A stretch of DNA of 64,000 nt from CABQCM01 sp965145485. Its GTDB lineage: Bacteria > Bacillota > Clostridia > Oscillospirales > Acutalibacteraceae. Below the pieces are notes generated by a model. That model was given only the letters and a program-made list of their open reading frames with translations. It was not told the DNA's origin and made no database searches. This document shows, one piece after another, positions 8,869 to 18,258 of the stretch. Made by a program: the position numbers and the translations under genes. The stretch lies in contig CBCTCU010000004.1 in NCBI GenBank assembly GCA_965145485.1, positions 1 to 64,000 of the forward strand, given 5' to 3'. Position 1 is the first letter of the stretch. Every line of letters starts with the position of its first letter.

Positions 8869-9750
8869 TCAATCGGCCGCCTTCCAAACAAGACGGCAGC
8901 CGTCCACCTCGGCAGTCACCCTGCCCAGTCGCATGAGATAAGCGAGATAAGCGTGCACCGCGCTGCCCACCAGGGCGTACTGCGTCATGTCCATCTTGAG
9001 CGCATAATGGGCGAACAGCTCGGCCAGCAGCTCGTCAAACAGCAACGGCCGCCGGCATATCGCGCAGAGGGCCTGCGAAATTTCGGCAACGGCCTCTCGG
9101 TTCCTCTGTACGAGCGGCCGGATGTCCCTCGTGGCGGGGGCGTGAGACGGCACAAACCAGTCGCAGCGCGTCTGCTCCAGCAAATCCAGGGTGCGCAGAT
9201 AGCCGGGCACATCATAAAGATAAAAGACGCGGTATTTCTCCAGTGCAAGGCCGCCGCAAACGCTGTCCGCGATGTAAAAGACCCCGTCCTGGGTGCGATA
9301 GCCGGTCATGCAGGGAGTATGGCCGGGCAGGGGCACGGCGCACAGTCCCTTTGGAAGAAAAGCATCCTCCAAACAGATAGCCTGCGAAGCCTCGGCCAGC
9401 AAAAAGCGGTTGCACAGACTTTCCGGCGGCGCGGCGCCGTACAAAAAGGCGGGCTCCAGCTCCGGATGATGGACGAAAACCTGCTCGGCGCCGGGCGCAT
9501 AGACGGCGCAGCCCGTACGGGCCTGCATGATGCGGTTACCGCCGATGTGGTCGGCATGAAAATGGGTATTATAAACCGCTTGAAGCCGCCATCCATGCTC
9601 GTCCAGAATCTTGAGGACGCGTTTCCCCGTATCCTTATGATTGCCGCTGTCGATGAGCACCACCTCATCGGGCGCGACCTTGACAATACCGATTCTGGAA
9701 GGACATTCGACGACAAAAGCCGTTTCGCTCAGCGGGATCAGATCATACAT
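8869..9750 (-). CDS. MBL-fold metallo-hydrolase
   Basis: Metallo-beta-lactamase-fold hydrolase, 293 aa, probably binding two zinc or iron ions. The motif HFHADH (H63, H65, D67, H68) is intact, with later ligands in PGHTP, IADSV and PSHAP. The second half (about 205-293) looks like a helical winged-helix-type C-terminal domain, as seen in glyoxalase-II/lactonase-like members. The substrate is unknown. AGGTGA lies 6 nt before the chosen ATG; another in-frame ATG two codons upstream is possible. Its 5' end overlaps the 3' end of truA by 8-14 nt, so the two are translationally coupled, the last pair of the ecf operon. Confidence 0.85.
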   Translation of the reverse strand: MYDLIPLSETAFVVECPSRIGIVKVAPDEVVLIDSGNHKDTGKRVLKILDEHGWRLQAVYNTHFHADHIGGNRIMQARTGCAVYAPGAEQVFVHHPELEPAFLYGAAPPESLCNRFLLAEASQAICLEDAFLPKGLCAVPLPGHTPCMTGYRTQDGVFYIADSVCGGLALEKYRVFYLYDVPGYLRTLDLLEQTRCDWFVPSHAPATRDIRPLVQRNREAVAEISQALCAICRRPLLFDELLAELFAHYALKMDMTQYALVGSAVHAYLAYLMRLGRVTAEVDGCRLVWKAAD

Positions 9751-10510
9751 CCGCATTCACCTCGCAATCGGGCAGGCCATCGTAAAATACCCTGTTTAAA
9801 AACAGCCCCTTGGCCGGCGCGGTCGGCCCGGCGGCCGCGCGGTCTCGCGCGGCGAGGATACGCTCCATATCCTCGGGTGAAAACCGGCCAAAAGCGACCT
9901 GCAAGAGGGTGCCCGCCATGATGCGCACCATGTTGTACAAAAAGCCGTCGGCCTCCACCCGAAAGACGACCAGGTTGCCGCGGCGCTCGAGCCGGCTGTG
10001 CCGTATGGTGCGCGTGGGGCTCCCCTCCTTTGCCCTCGCGGCGCAAAAGGAGGTAAAGTCGTGCCTGCCGAGAAAGCCAGCCGCCGCTTCGTTCAGGCGG
10101 TCAAGATCCATCGTCGTGTGCACATGAATGGAATAGGCCTCCAAAAATGGGTCTCGCGACGGTGCGTTGAGAAACTGGTAGACATATTCCTTGCCGGTGC
10201 AGGAATATCGTGCGTGAAAATCGTCCGGCACCCGCCGGCTGGAGAGCACGCAGATATCCTTTGGAAGGGCGAAGTTCAAAGCCCGGGTAAGACGATCGGG
10301 CTCCAGAGGGCGGTCGCTGTCAAAATGGCAGCAATACATGGCCGCGTGAACCCCGCTGTCGGTACGGCTGCATCCCGATACGCCGGGACGCTGCTGCAAG
10401 ATACGCTCGAGGGCGTCCTGCACCACCGGCTGTACGGCCAGGGCGTTTTGCTGGACCTGCCAGCCATGGTAGCGAGTCCCGTCATAGCGCAGCGTGAGCA
10501 GATATCGCAA
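9743..10510 (-). CDS. truA: tRNA pseudouridine(38-40) synthase TruA
   Basis: Converts uridines 38-40 in the tRNA anticodon stem-loop to pseudouridine. It is 255 aa, full length. The catalytic motif SRTDSGVHA holds the nucleophile D51, and the N-terminal LRYDGTRYHGWQ is typical. The start is a TTG with AAAGGGG 11 nt upstream; no ATG near the N-terminus fits the family. It lies after ecfT across a 136-nt gap with no recognised signal, as in the common Firmicute order ecfA1-ecfA2-ecfT-truA. Confidence 0.95.
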   Translation of the reverse strand: MRYLLTLRYDGTRYHGWQVQQNALAVQPVVQDALERILQQRPGVSGCSRTDSGVHAAMYCCHFDSDRPLEPDRLTRALNFALPKDICVLSSRRVPDDFHARYSCTGKEYVYQFLNAPSRDPFLEAYSIHVHTTMDLDRLNEAAAGFLGRHDFTSFCAARAKEGSPTRTIRHSRLERRGNLVVFRVEADGFLYNMVRIMAGTLLQVAFGRFSPEDMERILAARDRAAAGPTAPAKGLFLNRVFYDGLPDCEVNADV

Positions 10511-10646
10511 GAATGTTTGCGCCCCTTTCCATTCATTGTAACTTTTCTTATCACCGTGTCAAGCGAACTCCCTTCCCCTTTGGGGAATCAAAACAACAAG
10601 GAAATCCATGACACAATGGCATCCCGTACCCAAGGCAAGGACAAAT

Positions 10647-11480
10647 TTATGGATGCACCAAACCCAGCAAAAATCCATCCAGATAAATATTCGATAAAAT
10701 AACGCCCGCAAAAAGCACCGCCACCACGGCGATCGAAACAAAATCGCTGGCTCTCATATGCATTTGTTTCATACGGGTACGCCCCTTGCCTCCATGGTAA
10801 CAGCGGCATTCCATCGCGTCAGCCAGCTCCCCCGCGCGGCGGAAGGAAGAGACAAGCAAAGGGATGAGCACCGGCATGAGGGCACGGATGCGCTGGAGCA
10901 GCCCGCCGCTCTCAAGGTCGGCCCCCCTCGCCTTCTGCGCGCTCATGATGCGGTCGGTCTCCTCCAGCAAAGTGGGGATAAACCGCAGGGCGATGGTCAT
11001 CATCATGGCCAGCAGGTGAACGTCAAGGTGAAAGACCTTGAGCGGGGAACAAAGCCTCTCGATGGCGTCGGTCAGCTCGGTGGGGGAGGTGGAATAGGTC
11101 AGCATCGCGCTGCACAGGATGAGCATGGCGATGCGCAACGACATATAGACCGCTGTAAGCACCCCCCTGGAGGTAACCGTAAAAATCCAGAAGGAGAACA
11201 GCTCGGTGCCCCCCTGGATATACAGCGCGTTGAGCAGCGAAGTCAGGATGATGATGGGAATAATGGGCTTTAAGCTTTTGAGATACATCCGCGCAGGGAT
11301 GCGCGACGCCGCCATCAAAGCGACGACGCTAGCCAGCGTCAAGAGGATGGACACCGCGTTGCCCGCCACAAACAGCAGCACAATCATGGCCACGGTCAGC
11401 ACCAGCTTCACTCGCGCGTCCATGGCGTGGAGCACCGATTTCGCGGGGAAGTACTGGCCAAAGGTAATGTCTCTAAGCAT
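10647..11480 (-). CDS. ecfT: Energy-coupling factor transporter transmembrane protein EcfT
   Basis: Membrane T-component of a group II ECF vitamin/metal importer, 277 aa. It couples ATP hydrolysis by EcfA1/A2 to interchangeable S components. Hydrophobic helices are clustered in the first half (VLTVAMIVLLFVAG, IIPIIILTSLLNAL) with one at the C-terminus. The coupling-helix signatures AQKARGAD (around 180) and AMECRCYHGG (around 230; A-R-G/A-x-G type) are present. The start overlaps the ecfA2 stop region by 8 nt. AGGGGG precedes the ATG by 7 nt. Confidence 0.94.
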   Translation of the reverse strand: MLRDITFGQYFPAKSVLHAMDARVKLVLTVAMIVLLFVAGNAVSILLTLASVVALMAASRIPARMYLKSLKPIIPIIILTSLLNALYIQGGTELFSFWIFTVTSRGVLTAVYMSLRIAMLILCSAMLTYSTSPTELTDAIERLCSPLKVFHLDVHLLAMMMTIALRFIPTLLEETDRIMSAQKARGADLESGGLLQRIRALMPVLIPLLVSSFRRAGELADAMECRCYHGGKGRTRMKQMHMRASDFVSIAVVAVLFAGVILSNIYLDGFLLGLVHP

Positions 11481-12342
11481 GGCGGGTCCCCCTCTCCCCG
11501 CGCAGGCGGAGGATTTCCTCCACCCCCGCCGGTACCGTATAAATCCCCTCGCGCACCGGGATTCCCCGCTCGCGCAGGCCCAAAAACACCTGCGTGACCG
11601 CGGGGATATCCAAGCCCATGTCGCGCAGCTCTCTGGCGTGGGAAAACACCTCCTGCACCGGGGCGAACATGACCGCCCGGCCCTGATTCATCACCAGCAC
11701 CTTCTGCGCCAGCAGGGCGATATCCTCCATGCTGTGGGAGACAAACAGCATGGTTGCCCCCGTCTGCTCCCCATACTGCCGGATGAGGGACAAAATGGTG
11801 TCCCTCCCTTTGGGATCGAGGCCGGCGGTCGGCTCGTCGAGGATCATGACCTCGGGGCGCATGGCCATAATGCCGGCTATCGCCGCCCGGCGCTTTTGCC
11901 CTCCCGATAGGTCAAAGGGGGACTTGTCCAGCAGCTCGTCGGGCAGCTCGACCATTTTGGCCGCTTCCCGCACCCGCCGGTCGATCTCCCCCTCGTCCAG
12001 CCCCATGTTGCGGGGGCCGAAGGAGATATCCTTGTAGACCGTGTCGTCAAAAAGCTGATATTCGGGGTACTGAAAGACCAGCCCCACCCGAAAGCGGACG
12101 GCGCGAATCTTTTTGGGATCGGCCCAGATATCCTGCCCGCCGAGCAGCACCCGCCCCGACGTGGGCCGAAGCAGGCCGTTGAGGTGCTGCACCAGCGTCG
12201 ACTTTCCCGACCCGGTATGGCCGATGATGCCGATGCGCTCCCCCGCCTCCATTGTCAGGCAAACGTCCGAGAGCGCCTCTTTTCGAAAGGGGGTGTTCTC
12301 CCCGTAGACATATTCCAAATGCTCTGTGGCTAAGATTGACAA
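11473..12342 (-). CDS. ecfA2: ECF transporter ATPase EcfA2
   Basis: Second ATPase of the ECF module, 289 aa. Walker A is GHTGSGKST (about 45-53), with Q-loop FQYPEYQLF, ABC signature LSGGQKRR, Walker B VMILDEPTAGLD and switch His in FVSHSMED. The start is a TTG (LSILATEHLEY) with GGAGGA 6 nt upstream. The frame runs 13 codons further upstream inside ecfA1 but without a ribosome-binding site. Its first 13 nt overlap the ecfA1 stop, so it is translationally coupled. Confidence 0.94.
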   Translation of the reverse strand: MSILATEHLEYVYGENTPFRKEALSDVCLTMEAGERIGIIGHTGSGKSTLVQHLNGLLRPTSGRVLLGGQDIWADPKKIRAVRFRVGLVFQYPEYQLFDDTVYKDISFGPRNMGLDEGEIDRRVREAAKMVELPDELLDKSPFDLSGGQKRRAAIAGIMAMRPEVMILDEPTAGLDPKGRDTILSLIRQYGEQTGATMLFVSHSMEDIALLAQKVLVMNQGRAVMFAPVQEVFSHARELRDMGLDIPAVTQVFLGLRERGIPVREGIYTVPAGVEEILRLRGERGTRHA

Positions 12343-13217
12343 GGCGATTCCTCCAACAGCGCGGCCAGCGCCTCCACACATTCCTCTACCGACAGGGCCG
12401 GGCCGCCCACATTCATTCCCGCTTCTTTCAGCCGCTCCAGCAGCTCGGCCGGCTGGGGCAGGTCAAGCCCCGCCATGCGGATCACGTCCGGCCGTGCAAA
12501 AACCTCCGTCGGCGTACCGTCCAGCAGGATCCGGCCCGAATCCATGACCACCATCCGCCCCGCGCGGGCCGCCTCGTTCATATAATGGGTGATGAGCACC
12601 ACCGTCATGCCCCGCTCCCGGTTGAGCCGCAGGATGGTATCGATCACCTCGGCGCGGCCTTTTGGGTCGAGCATGGCGGTCGGCTCATCGAGCACGATGC
12701 ACTGCGGCTGCATGGCGAGGATGCCGGCGATGGCAATGCGCTGCTTCTGCCCCCCCGAAAGCTTATGGGTATCGTGCCGGGCGTATTCGAGCATGCCCAC
12801 TGCCCGCAGGGCGTCCTCCACCCGGGGGCGAAGCTGATCGGCCGGTACGCCGAGGTTCTCCGGCCCAAAGGCGACGTCCTCCTCCACAATGGAGGAAACC
12901 AGCTGATTGTCCGGATTTTGAAAAACCAGCCCCACCGCTTTGCGCACGGCCAGCTGATTCTCCTCCTTGGCCGTGTCCATTCCGTCGACGAGCACCTGCC
13001 CCCGGTCGGGGAGATAAAGGCCGTTGCACAGCTTTGCCAGGGTGGACTTGCCCGAGCCGTTGTGCCCCACCACCGCAACAAAGGAGCCCTTTTGAATGTC
13101 CAACGAAAAATCCCGCAACACCAAGGGGACGTCGGCCTCCCCCTCCGACGCGTAGCGGAAATCAATCGAGGAAAGTGAAATCATGGGGATTTGCCCGCCC
13201 TCGGACGGATTTGACAT
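12330..13217 (-). CDS. ecfA1: ECF transporter ATPase EcfA1
   Basis: First ATPase of the shared ECF module, 295 aa. Walker A GHNGSGKST, Q-loop FQNPDNQLV, signature LSGGQKQR, Walker B CIVLDEPTAMLD and switch ITHYMNEA are all intact. AGGAGGG lies 7 nt before the ATG. It heads the ecfA1-ecfA2-ecfT run. In many Firmicutes this operon follows rplQ; here 220 nt of non-coding DNA and a convergently unrelated methyltransferase lie upstream. The ECF S component at 39678 may use this module. Confidence 0.95.
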   Translation of the reverse strand: MSNPSEGGQIPMISLSSIDFRYASEGEADVPLVLRDFSLDIQKGSFVAVVGHNGSGKSTLAKLCNGLYLPDRGQVLVDGMDTAKEENQLAVRKAVGLVFQNPDNQLVSSIVEEDVAFGPENLGVPADQLRPRVEDALRAVGMLEYARHDTHKLSGGQKQRIAIAGILAMQPQCIVLDEPTAMLDPKGRAEVIDTILRLNRERGMTVVLITHYMNEAARAGRMVVMDSGRILLDGTPTEVFARPDVIRMAGLDLPQPAELLERLKEAGMNVGGPALSVEECVEALAALLEESPCQS

Positions 13218-13436
13218 ACTCTTACCCTCCTAACACCATCATGCGGCCTGCTTCGCCATAAGCGCCGCCCTATCGTAATATTCCTTGTACACAAAATTAG
13301 GCCGGTCATTTCTGCGGTTGGTCAAAAGCCTGTCCAGCCTGGCGGCAGGGTGTGTTCCCTCATCACTGCCGCTCGTAGGCTAACGTCAGCCCTATGGCCT
13401 TTGGCCAATTCCCGCAAAGTCGCAGCCCGCCATTCC

Positions 13437-14300
13437 CTAACACTGCCAAACCGCCGTACCCCCGCATGGAAGGGCGAGACCAGAGGCACTGACTGGAAGC
13501 CCGATCTCATCCGACCAGACGCGGCCTCCCAGGGAGGGAATGAGGATACTCCCGAGCATGTATTCCATCACCGAGGGCGAAAGGCCGGTGGTGTAGGAAT
13601 TGATCATGAAAAAGGAAGCATCTCGATTCAAAATCGCGGCGCAATCTTCAATCAGGCCATAGATTTTTTCATGCAGCTGCCAGACTTCGCCCCCCGGGCC
13701 GCGCCCGTAAGAAGGAGGATCCATGATAATGGCGTCATAACGGCTTCCCCGCCGCTGCTCACGCTGGACAAATTTCATGCAGTCGTCGACCAGCCAGCGG
13801 ATCGGGTGCTCTTTGAGGCCCGAAGCCGCGGCATTGTCCCGCGCCCACTGCACCATTCCTTTGGAGGCGTCCACATGGGTGACCTGCGCGCCGGCCAGCG
13901 CGCTCATGACCGTTGCGCCGCCGGTGTAGGCAAACAGGTTGAGCAGCTTCATCGGGCGCCCGGCGCGACGGATCAAATCCCCGCAAAAATCCCAATTGAC
14001 GGCCTGCTCGGGAAAGAGCCCGGTGTGCTTGAAGCCCATTGGCTTCAGGCGGAAAACCGCCTCGCCATATCCGATGCTCCAAACATCCGGCGTGGGGCGC
14101 AGACGCTCCCAATGGCCTCCCCCTGTCGTGCTGCGATGGTAATGCGCGTGGGCCTTGCCCCACAGCGGGCTGCGCCTACCGGTGCTCCATATGACCTGCG
14201 GGTCGGGACGAATGAGCACAATCTCGCCCCAACGCTCCAGCCGCTCGCCATCGGTGGCGTCGACGCACTCATAATCCTTCCAGCCCGAAGCAGTCCTCAT
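13437..14300 (-). CDS. Class I SAM-dependent methyltransferase, RlmI-like
   Basis: A 287-aa protein resembling the catalytic part of 23S rRNA (cytosine) methyltransferases of the RlmI/RlmK group but without a PUA domain. Visible are WKDYECVDATDGERLERWG at the N-terminus, the SAM motif I LNLFAYTGGATVMSALAGA, acidic motif II THVDAS and the motif IV DPPSYGRG followed by WQLHEK. The substrate is probably a structured RNA, by family. The start at 14300 (MRTASGWKDYE) fits family N-termini, although GAGG is only 2 nt away and GGAAAGGA 12 nt away. The open frame extends 200 codons further upstream but that part has no protein-like pattern. Confidence 0.75.
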   Translation of the reverse strand: MRTASGWKDYECVDATDGERLERWGEIVLIRPDPQVIWSTGRRSPLWGKAHAHYHRSTTGGGHWERLRPTPDVWSIGYGEAVFRLKPMGFKHTGLFPEQAVNWDFCGDLIRRAGRPMKLLNLFAYTGGATVMSALAGAQVTHVDASKGMVQWARDNAAASGLKEHPIRWLVDDCMKFVQREQRRGSRYDAIIMDPPSYGRGPGGEVWQLHEKIYGLIEDCAAILNRDASFFMINSYTTGLSPSVMEYMLGSILIPSLGGRVWSDEIGLPVSASGLALPCGGTAVWQC

Positions 14301-14650
14301 AACCTCTATAAATCCTTTCCAAATGTAGGCGCAAAGCCCGTGCGGCCAAACGGCCGTGGGATGGGCAATCCCCTTGCTTAAGCTGCCGGAAGCCGAACCC
14401 GAGATGCCGGAAATGTACCGGCACGGCGGCTTTTCCCTTCTTCCCTTGGTGTGCGCCGTCACGCCTGCGGCCTCAAAAGCAAACATCCATCCGCGCCGCC
14501 ATCCTTTTCGATGCGCGCAGTTGTCAGCGAAAAGGCTTTCGTGCGGGCAAGGCATAAATTTGCGGCCATGCTCCCGTATGGCAAAAATTTCAACGCAGTC
14601 CGCGCGGATAGCAACTGCTGAAAACCATATTGTGTTCGGCTTCCGGCAGC
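14301..14650. other. 350-nt spacer, nothing recognised
   Basis: Lies between the 3' end of glmM and the methyltransferase, both on the minus strand. The minus frame of the methyltransferase stays open through it, but the translation is Arg/Gly-rich and has no recognisable domain. No terminator hairpin with a U-tract was found. Confidence 0.4.
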
Positions 14651-16000
14651 TTACGCCAGCCGTTCGCGGATGACATCGGCAATTTCCTGAGCGTAGCCGT
14701 CGATGACCTGCTGCTCCTTGCCCTCTAGCATCACGCGGATCAACGGCTCGGTGCCCGACACCCGCACCAAAACCCGGCCGTCGCCGCCCAGCCGCCGCTC
14801 CACGTCGGCGATGCGCTCCTGCACCGGGCGATCGGCTTCCAGCCGCTGCTTGCCCTCGGCTGACACCGTGATATTGACCAGAACCTGGGGATAAACGGTC
14901 ATACACTCGGCCAATCGCTTGAGGGTCTTGCCCTGCCGGCGCATGACCCCCATGATCTGCACCGCCGAAAGCTGGCCGTCCCCGGTCGTGGCGTAATCGA
15001 GGAAAATGATATGCCCCGACTGCTCGCCGCCGATGTTGTAGCCCGAACGCAGCATCTCCTCGAGCACATAGCGGTCACCGACCGCCGTCTTTTCGACCCG
15101 TATGCCCGCCTGCTCCGCAAATTTCCAAAAGCCCATATTGGACATTACGGTAACCACCGCCGTATCCTGCTTGAGTACGCCGCGGCGCTTCATATCCTCG
15201 GCCGCCACCGCGATCAGCCGGTCCCCGTCCACCACCGTGCCGTCGGCATCCACCGCCAGGCAGCGGTCGGCGTCGCCGTCAAAGGCAAAGCCCATATCCA
15301 GCCCATTGTCGCGCACAAAACGGATGAGGTTGCCCAAGTGGGTCGAGCCGCAGTTTTCGTTGATATTGGTGCCGGTGGGACGGTTGCTGAGCATATGGCA
15401 CTCGGCGCCCAGGCCGGAAAAGAGGGTCTGGGCCGTCATGGAGGCCGAGCCGTTGGCGCAGTCCAGTGCCACCCGCATGCCGTCAAAGCGCACATCCACT
15501 GTGGAGGAGACATGCTTGATGTAATCCCCCAAAGCCGAGGGCTCCAGATGTACCCGGCCCAGCTCCCCCCCCGTGGGGAAGGTCAGGGGCTCGGCGTCGT
15601 CGAGAACAATGGCCTCGATCTCAGCCTCCAGCGCGTCCGAGAGCTTATAGCCGGTGGAACTGAACAGCTTGATCCCGTTGTACTCGCAGGGGTTATGGGA
15701 GGCGGAGATCATCACACCGGCATCCATCCCATAGTGGGTGACCAGATAGGCCACGGCCGGCGTGGGGACGACGCCCACCTGCACCACATCGGCCCCAACC
15801 GAGCACAGCCCGGCGGTCAGCGCCGCCTCCAGCATCTTGGAGGAGATGCGGGTATCCATCCCAATGAGGACACGGGGGCGGTGATGCTCTGCCTGCGCCA
15901 GCACCGCTGCAGCCGCGCGCCCAATTTTCATCGCCAGCTCACAAGTCAGCTCACTGTTGGCGACGCCCCTCGCCCCGTCGGTTCCAAACAATCTTCCCAT
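14651..16000 (-). CDS. glmM: Phosphoglucosamine mutase GlmM
   Basis: Isomerises glucosamine-6-phosphate to glucosamine-1-phosphate for UDP-GlcNAc and so peptidoglycan synthesis. It is 449 aa, the usual length. The N-terminus MGRLFGTDGARGVAN is diagnostic, the phosphoserine is S101 in ISASHNP, the metal loop is DGDADRC, and the sugar-binding EQSGH and C-terminal RVSGTEPLIRV phosphate loop are present. AAGGAG lies 9 nt before the ATG. The open frame continues upstream into ruvB, but the family start is clear. It is separated from ruvB by 77 nt. Confidence 0.96.
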   Translation of the reverse strand: MGRLFGTDGARGVANSELTCELAMKIGRAAAAVLAQAEHHRPRVLIGMDTRISSKMLEAALTAGLCSVGADVVQVGVVPTPAVAYLVTHYGMDAGVMISASHNPCEYNGIKLFSSTGYKLSDALEAEIEAIVLDDAEPLTFPTGGELGRVHLEPSALGDYIKHVSSTVDVRFDGMRVALDCANGSASMTAQTLFSGLGAECHMLSNRPTGTNINENCGSTHLGNLIRFVRDNGLDMGFAFDGDADRCLAVDADGTVVDGDRLIAVAAEDMKRRGVLKQDTAVVTVMSNMGFWKFAEQAGIRVEKTAVGDRYVLEEMLRSGYNIGGEQSGHIIFLDYATTGDGQLSAVQIMGVMRRQGKTLKRLAECMTVYPQVLVNITVSAEGKQRLEADRPVQERIADVERRLGGDGRVLVRVSGTEPLIRVMLEGKEQQVIDGYAQEIADVIRERLA

Positions 16001-16077
16001 ATTTTCCAGCTCCTTATCGTATATCAATACATACCGCTCCAAAAAGGGAGCGGCCTTGCGGCCAAAGCGCCGCGTTT

Positions 16078-17106
16078 TTACTCCAGCATGGTCTGGCCCG
16101 GCAGCTCCAACCCGAGATGACGGCAGGCCGCCGGCGTGATGCACCGGCCGCGGGGGGTTCGGGTCAAGAAGCCGATCTGCATCAAATAAGGCTCGCACAT
16201 ATCCTCTATGGTAACCGCCTCTTCCCCCATCGCGGCGGCGAGGGTATCCAGCCCCACCGGCCCGCCGGCATAGTTTTGCAATATCACCCGCAGCATCCGC
16301 CGGTCAAAATCATCCAGACCAAGCTCGTCGATTTCAAACCGCTCTAGGGCGCTTTGGGCCACATGAAGATCGATTTTACCGTCAAAGCGCACCTGCGCCA
16401 CATCCCGGACCCGCTTGAGCAGGCGGTTGGCGATGCGGGGGGTCCCTCTCGAACGGGAAGCGATCTCGATCGCCCCCTCCTGGTCGATGGGAATGCCCAA
16501 AATGCCGGCCGAACGGGTGACGATGCGGGCCAGCTCCTCCGGCGTGTAAAGCTCCAGCCGGAGCAGCACCCCGAACCGATCCCGCAGCGGGGCGGTGAGC
16601 TGCCCCGACCGGGTGGTCGCCCCCACTAAGGTGAAGCGGGGGACATCCAGGCGGATGGAACGGGCCGATGGCCCCTTGCCGATGATGATGTCGACCGCAA
16701 AATCCTCCATGGCGGGATAGAGCACCTCTTCCACACTGCGGGACAGGCGGTGAATCTCGTCGACAAACAGCACGTCCCCTTCGGACAAGTTGGTCAGCAG
16801 CGCGGCCAGATCCCCCTGCTTCTCGATCGCCGGGCCTGACGTCACCCGCAGGTTAACCCCCATCTCATTGGCGATGATGCCGGCCAGGGTCGTCTTACCC
16901 AGCCCGGGCGGGCCGTAGAGCAGGCAGTGATCCAGCGGCTCGCCACGCGTGCGTGCGGCCTGAATGTAGATCGACAGGTTTTCCTTCACCTTTTCCTGGC
17001 CGATGTAGTCCTCCAGCATGCGGGGACGCAGCGACAGCTCGGTTTCCACATCCTGCGCGGTGTATTCGGGTGTGACATACCGATTTTCAAAGTCCATTTC
17101 GGCCAT
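16078..17106 (-). CDS. ruvB: Holliday junction helicase RuvB
   Basis: AAA+ motor that drives branch migration of Holliday junctions as two hexamers flanking RuvA. It is 342 aa with Walker A GPPGLGKT (K71), Walker B LFVDEIHRL, sensor 1 GATTRSG and the C-terminal winged-helix domain ending LGL. AAGGA lies 9 nt before the ATG. It follows ruvA after 163 nt. Confidence 0.97.
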   Translation of the reverse strand: MAEMDFENRYVTPEYTAQDVETELSLRPRMLEDYIGQEKVKENLSIYIQAARTRGEPLDHCLLYGPPGLGKTTLAGIIANEMGVNLRVTSGPAIEKQGDLAALLTNLSEGDVLFVDEIHRLSRSVEEVLYPAMEDFAVDIIIGKGPSARSIRLDVPRFTLVGATTRSGQLTAPLRDRFGVLLRLELYTPEELARIVTRSAGILGIPIDQEGAIEIASRSRGTPRIANRLLKRVRDVAQVRFDGKIDLHVAQSALERFEIDELGLDDFDRRMLRVILQNYAGGPVGLDTLAAAMGEEAVTIEDMCEPYLMQIGFLTRTPRGRCITPAACRHLGLELPGQTMLE

Positions 17107-17269
17107 AGGGATTCTTCCTTTCTATCATGGTAAGGTCTGGCGCTGGCATGCGAAAACAGGCAACGGCTTTCCGTCAGGCAGCCGGCACGAGCGGCTCTCG
17201 CGCCCCAGCCCCGGAATCCACCACTGCAACCCGCTTTTACCGGGGCGGTGCCGGGGCAAATGCAGCCGA

Positions 17270-17881
17270 TCATCCAAGCGGCTTTGCCAGGGCTTTGAGG
17301 GCCTCGCGCACCAGCGCCTCGGCTGACAGGCTGCTGTCAAGCCGCCCCACGGCGAGCGAAGCCTCCGACTGCGGATATCCCAGCGCTACCAGCGCCTCGA
17401 CTGCGTCCGAAGCATTGGCAGAGGCCGAGGCGACCCCGGCGGCCGCCAGCTCCTCCCCCATGGCGCCGCCCGAAGCAAAGCTGCCGACCTTATCTTTAAG
17501 CTCCATGACAATGCGCTGGGCCACCTTGGGGCCGACCCCCTGCGCACGGGTGATGGTCTTAGCGTCCCCCGTCGCGATGCAAAGCGCAAGCTTTTCAGGC
17601 GTCAGCTGAGAGAGCACGGCCAGCGCGACCTTGGGCCCGACCCCCGACACACCGATGAGCAGCCGGAAAAAATCGAGCTCGGCGGGATCGGCAAAGCCGT
17701 ATAGATCCATCGCATCCTCACGCACGCTCAAATGGGTATAAAGCGTCGCCGTTTCCCCCACGGCGGGCAGGCTCTGCAGCGTCTGGAGCGTTATGCCGCA
17801 GGAAAAACCGACCCCCCCGCACTCGACGACGGCGGTGGAGCCGGATTTGACCAGCAGCTTACCGGTTAGGGAATAGATCAT
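17270..17881 (-). CDS. ruvA: Holliday junction DNA helicase RuvA
   Basis: Tetrameric junction-binding partner of RuvB, 203 aa. It has the N-terminal OB fold (MIYSLTGKLLVKSG), two helix-hairpin-helix motifs (LIGVSGVGPKVAL and AQGVGPKVAQRI) and the C-terminal RuvB-contacting three-helix domain (about 155-203). AGAGAGG lies 7 nt before the ATG. The frame is open 85 codons upstream, but that part does not resemble RuvA and lies in the ruvC-ruvA spacer. Confidence 0.96.
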   Translation of the reverse strand: MIYSLTGKLLVKSGSTAVVECGGVGFSCGITLQTLQSLPAVGETATLYTHLSVREDAMDLYGFADPAELDFFRLLIGVSGVGPKVALAVLSQLTPEKLALCIATGDAKTITRAQGVGPKVAQRIVMELKDKVGSFASGGAMGEELAAAGVASASANASDAVEALVALGYPQSEASLAVGRLDSSLSAEALVREALKALAKPLG

Positions 17882-18258
17882 TTTCTTGCCTCTCTCTGTG
17901 TAAAATCGGATTTCGGCCTTGCAGGGAAGTATTGCCCGTGTACCCGCTGAACACGTCCGAAAACTTATTTTCCCCATCCAACCAGGGAAAGCAAAACTTT
18001 TATGAGACCAAACGAGCGCCTTTCTTTGCCCGGCGCGAGCATGCCGCCTGTGACAATGGGCGCCGCGGGCTGGCGTACCGTTGTTCGTGCGCGAAGGATC
18101 AGCACAAACCATCCGTGATACCGACGCGCCATCCAACGCAGGGCCGAAAGGAAAATCAGGGAGACGGATGGGCTACTTTCTTCAAAGGCGCGCCCGGCCA
18201 CTCTCATGCCGCTCAGGCCCGGCGCAACGACAACGCGTCCCGCACATGCCCGACGGCG
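17882..18258. other. 377-nt spacer splitting ruvC and ruvA
   Basis: ruvC and ruvA are usually adjacent. Here 377 nt without a supported gene separate them. No terminator and no clear promoter were recognised. A 16-nt string (TTCTTTGCCCGGCGCG, near 18025) also occurs near 2685 in another spacer; whether this means anything is unclear. Confidence 0.45.

Noticed and set aside
8384..8887. A 167-codon minus frame in the spacer before the MBL gene.
   Set aside because: No ribosome-binding site and no recognisable domain; it overlaps the MBL stop and the DUF5711 upstream region. Kept only as a possible remnant.
13437..14906. A 489-codon minus frame that would make the methyltransferase much longer.
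   Set aside because: The first 200 codons overlap the glmM 3' end and are Arg/Gly-rich without domain pattern; the family start is at 14300.
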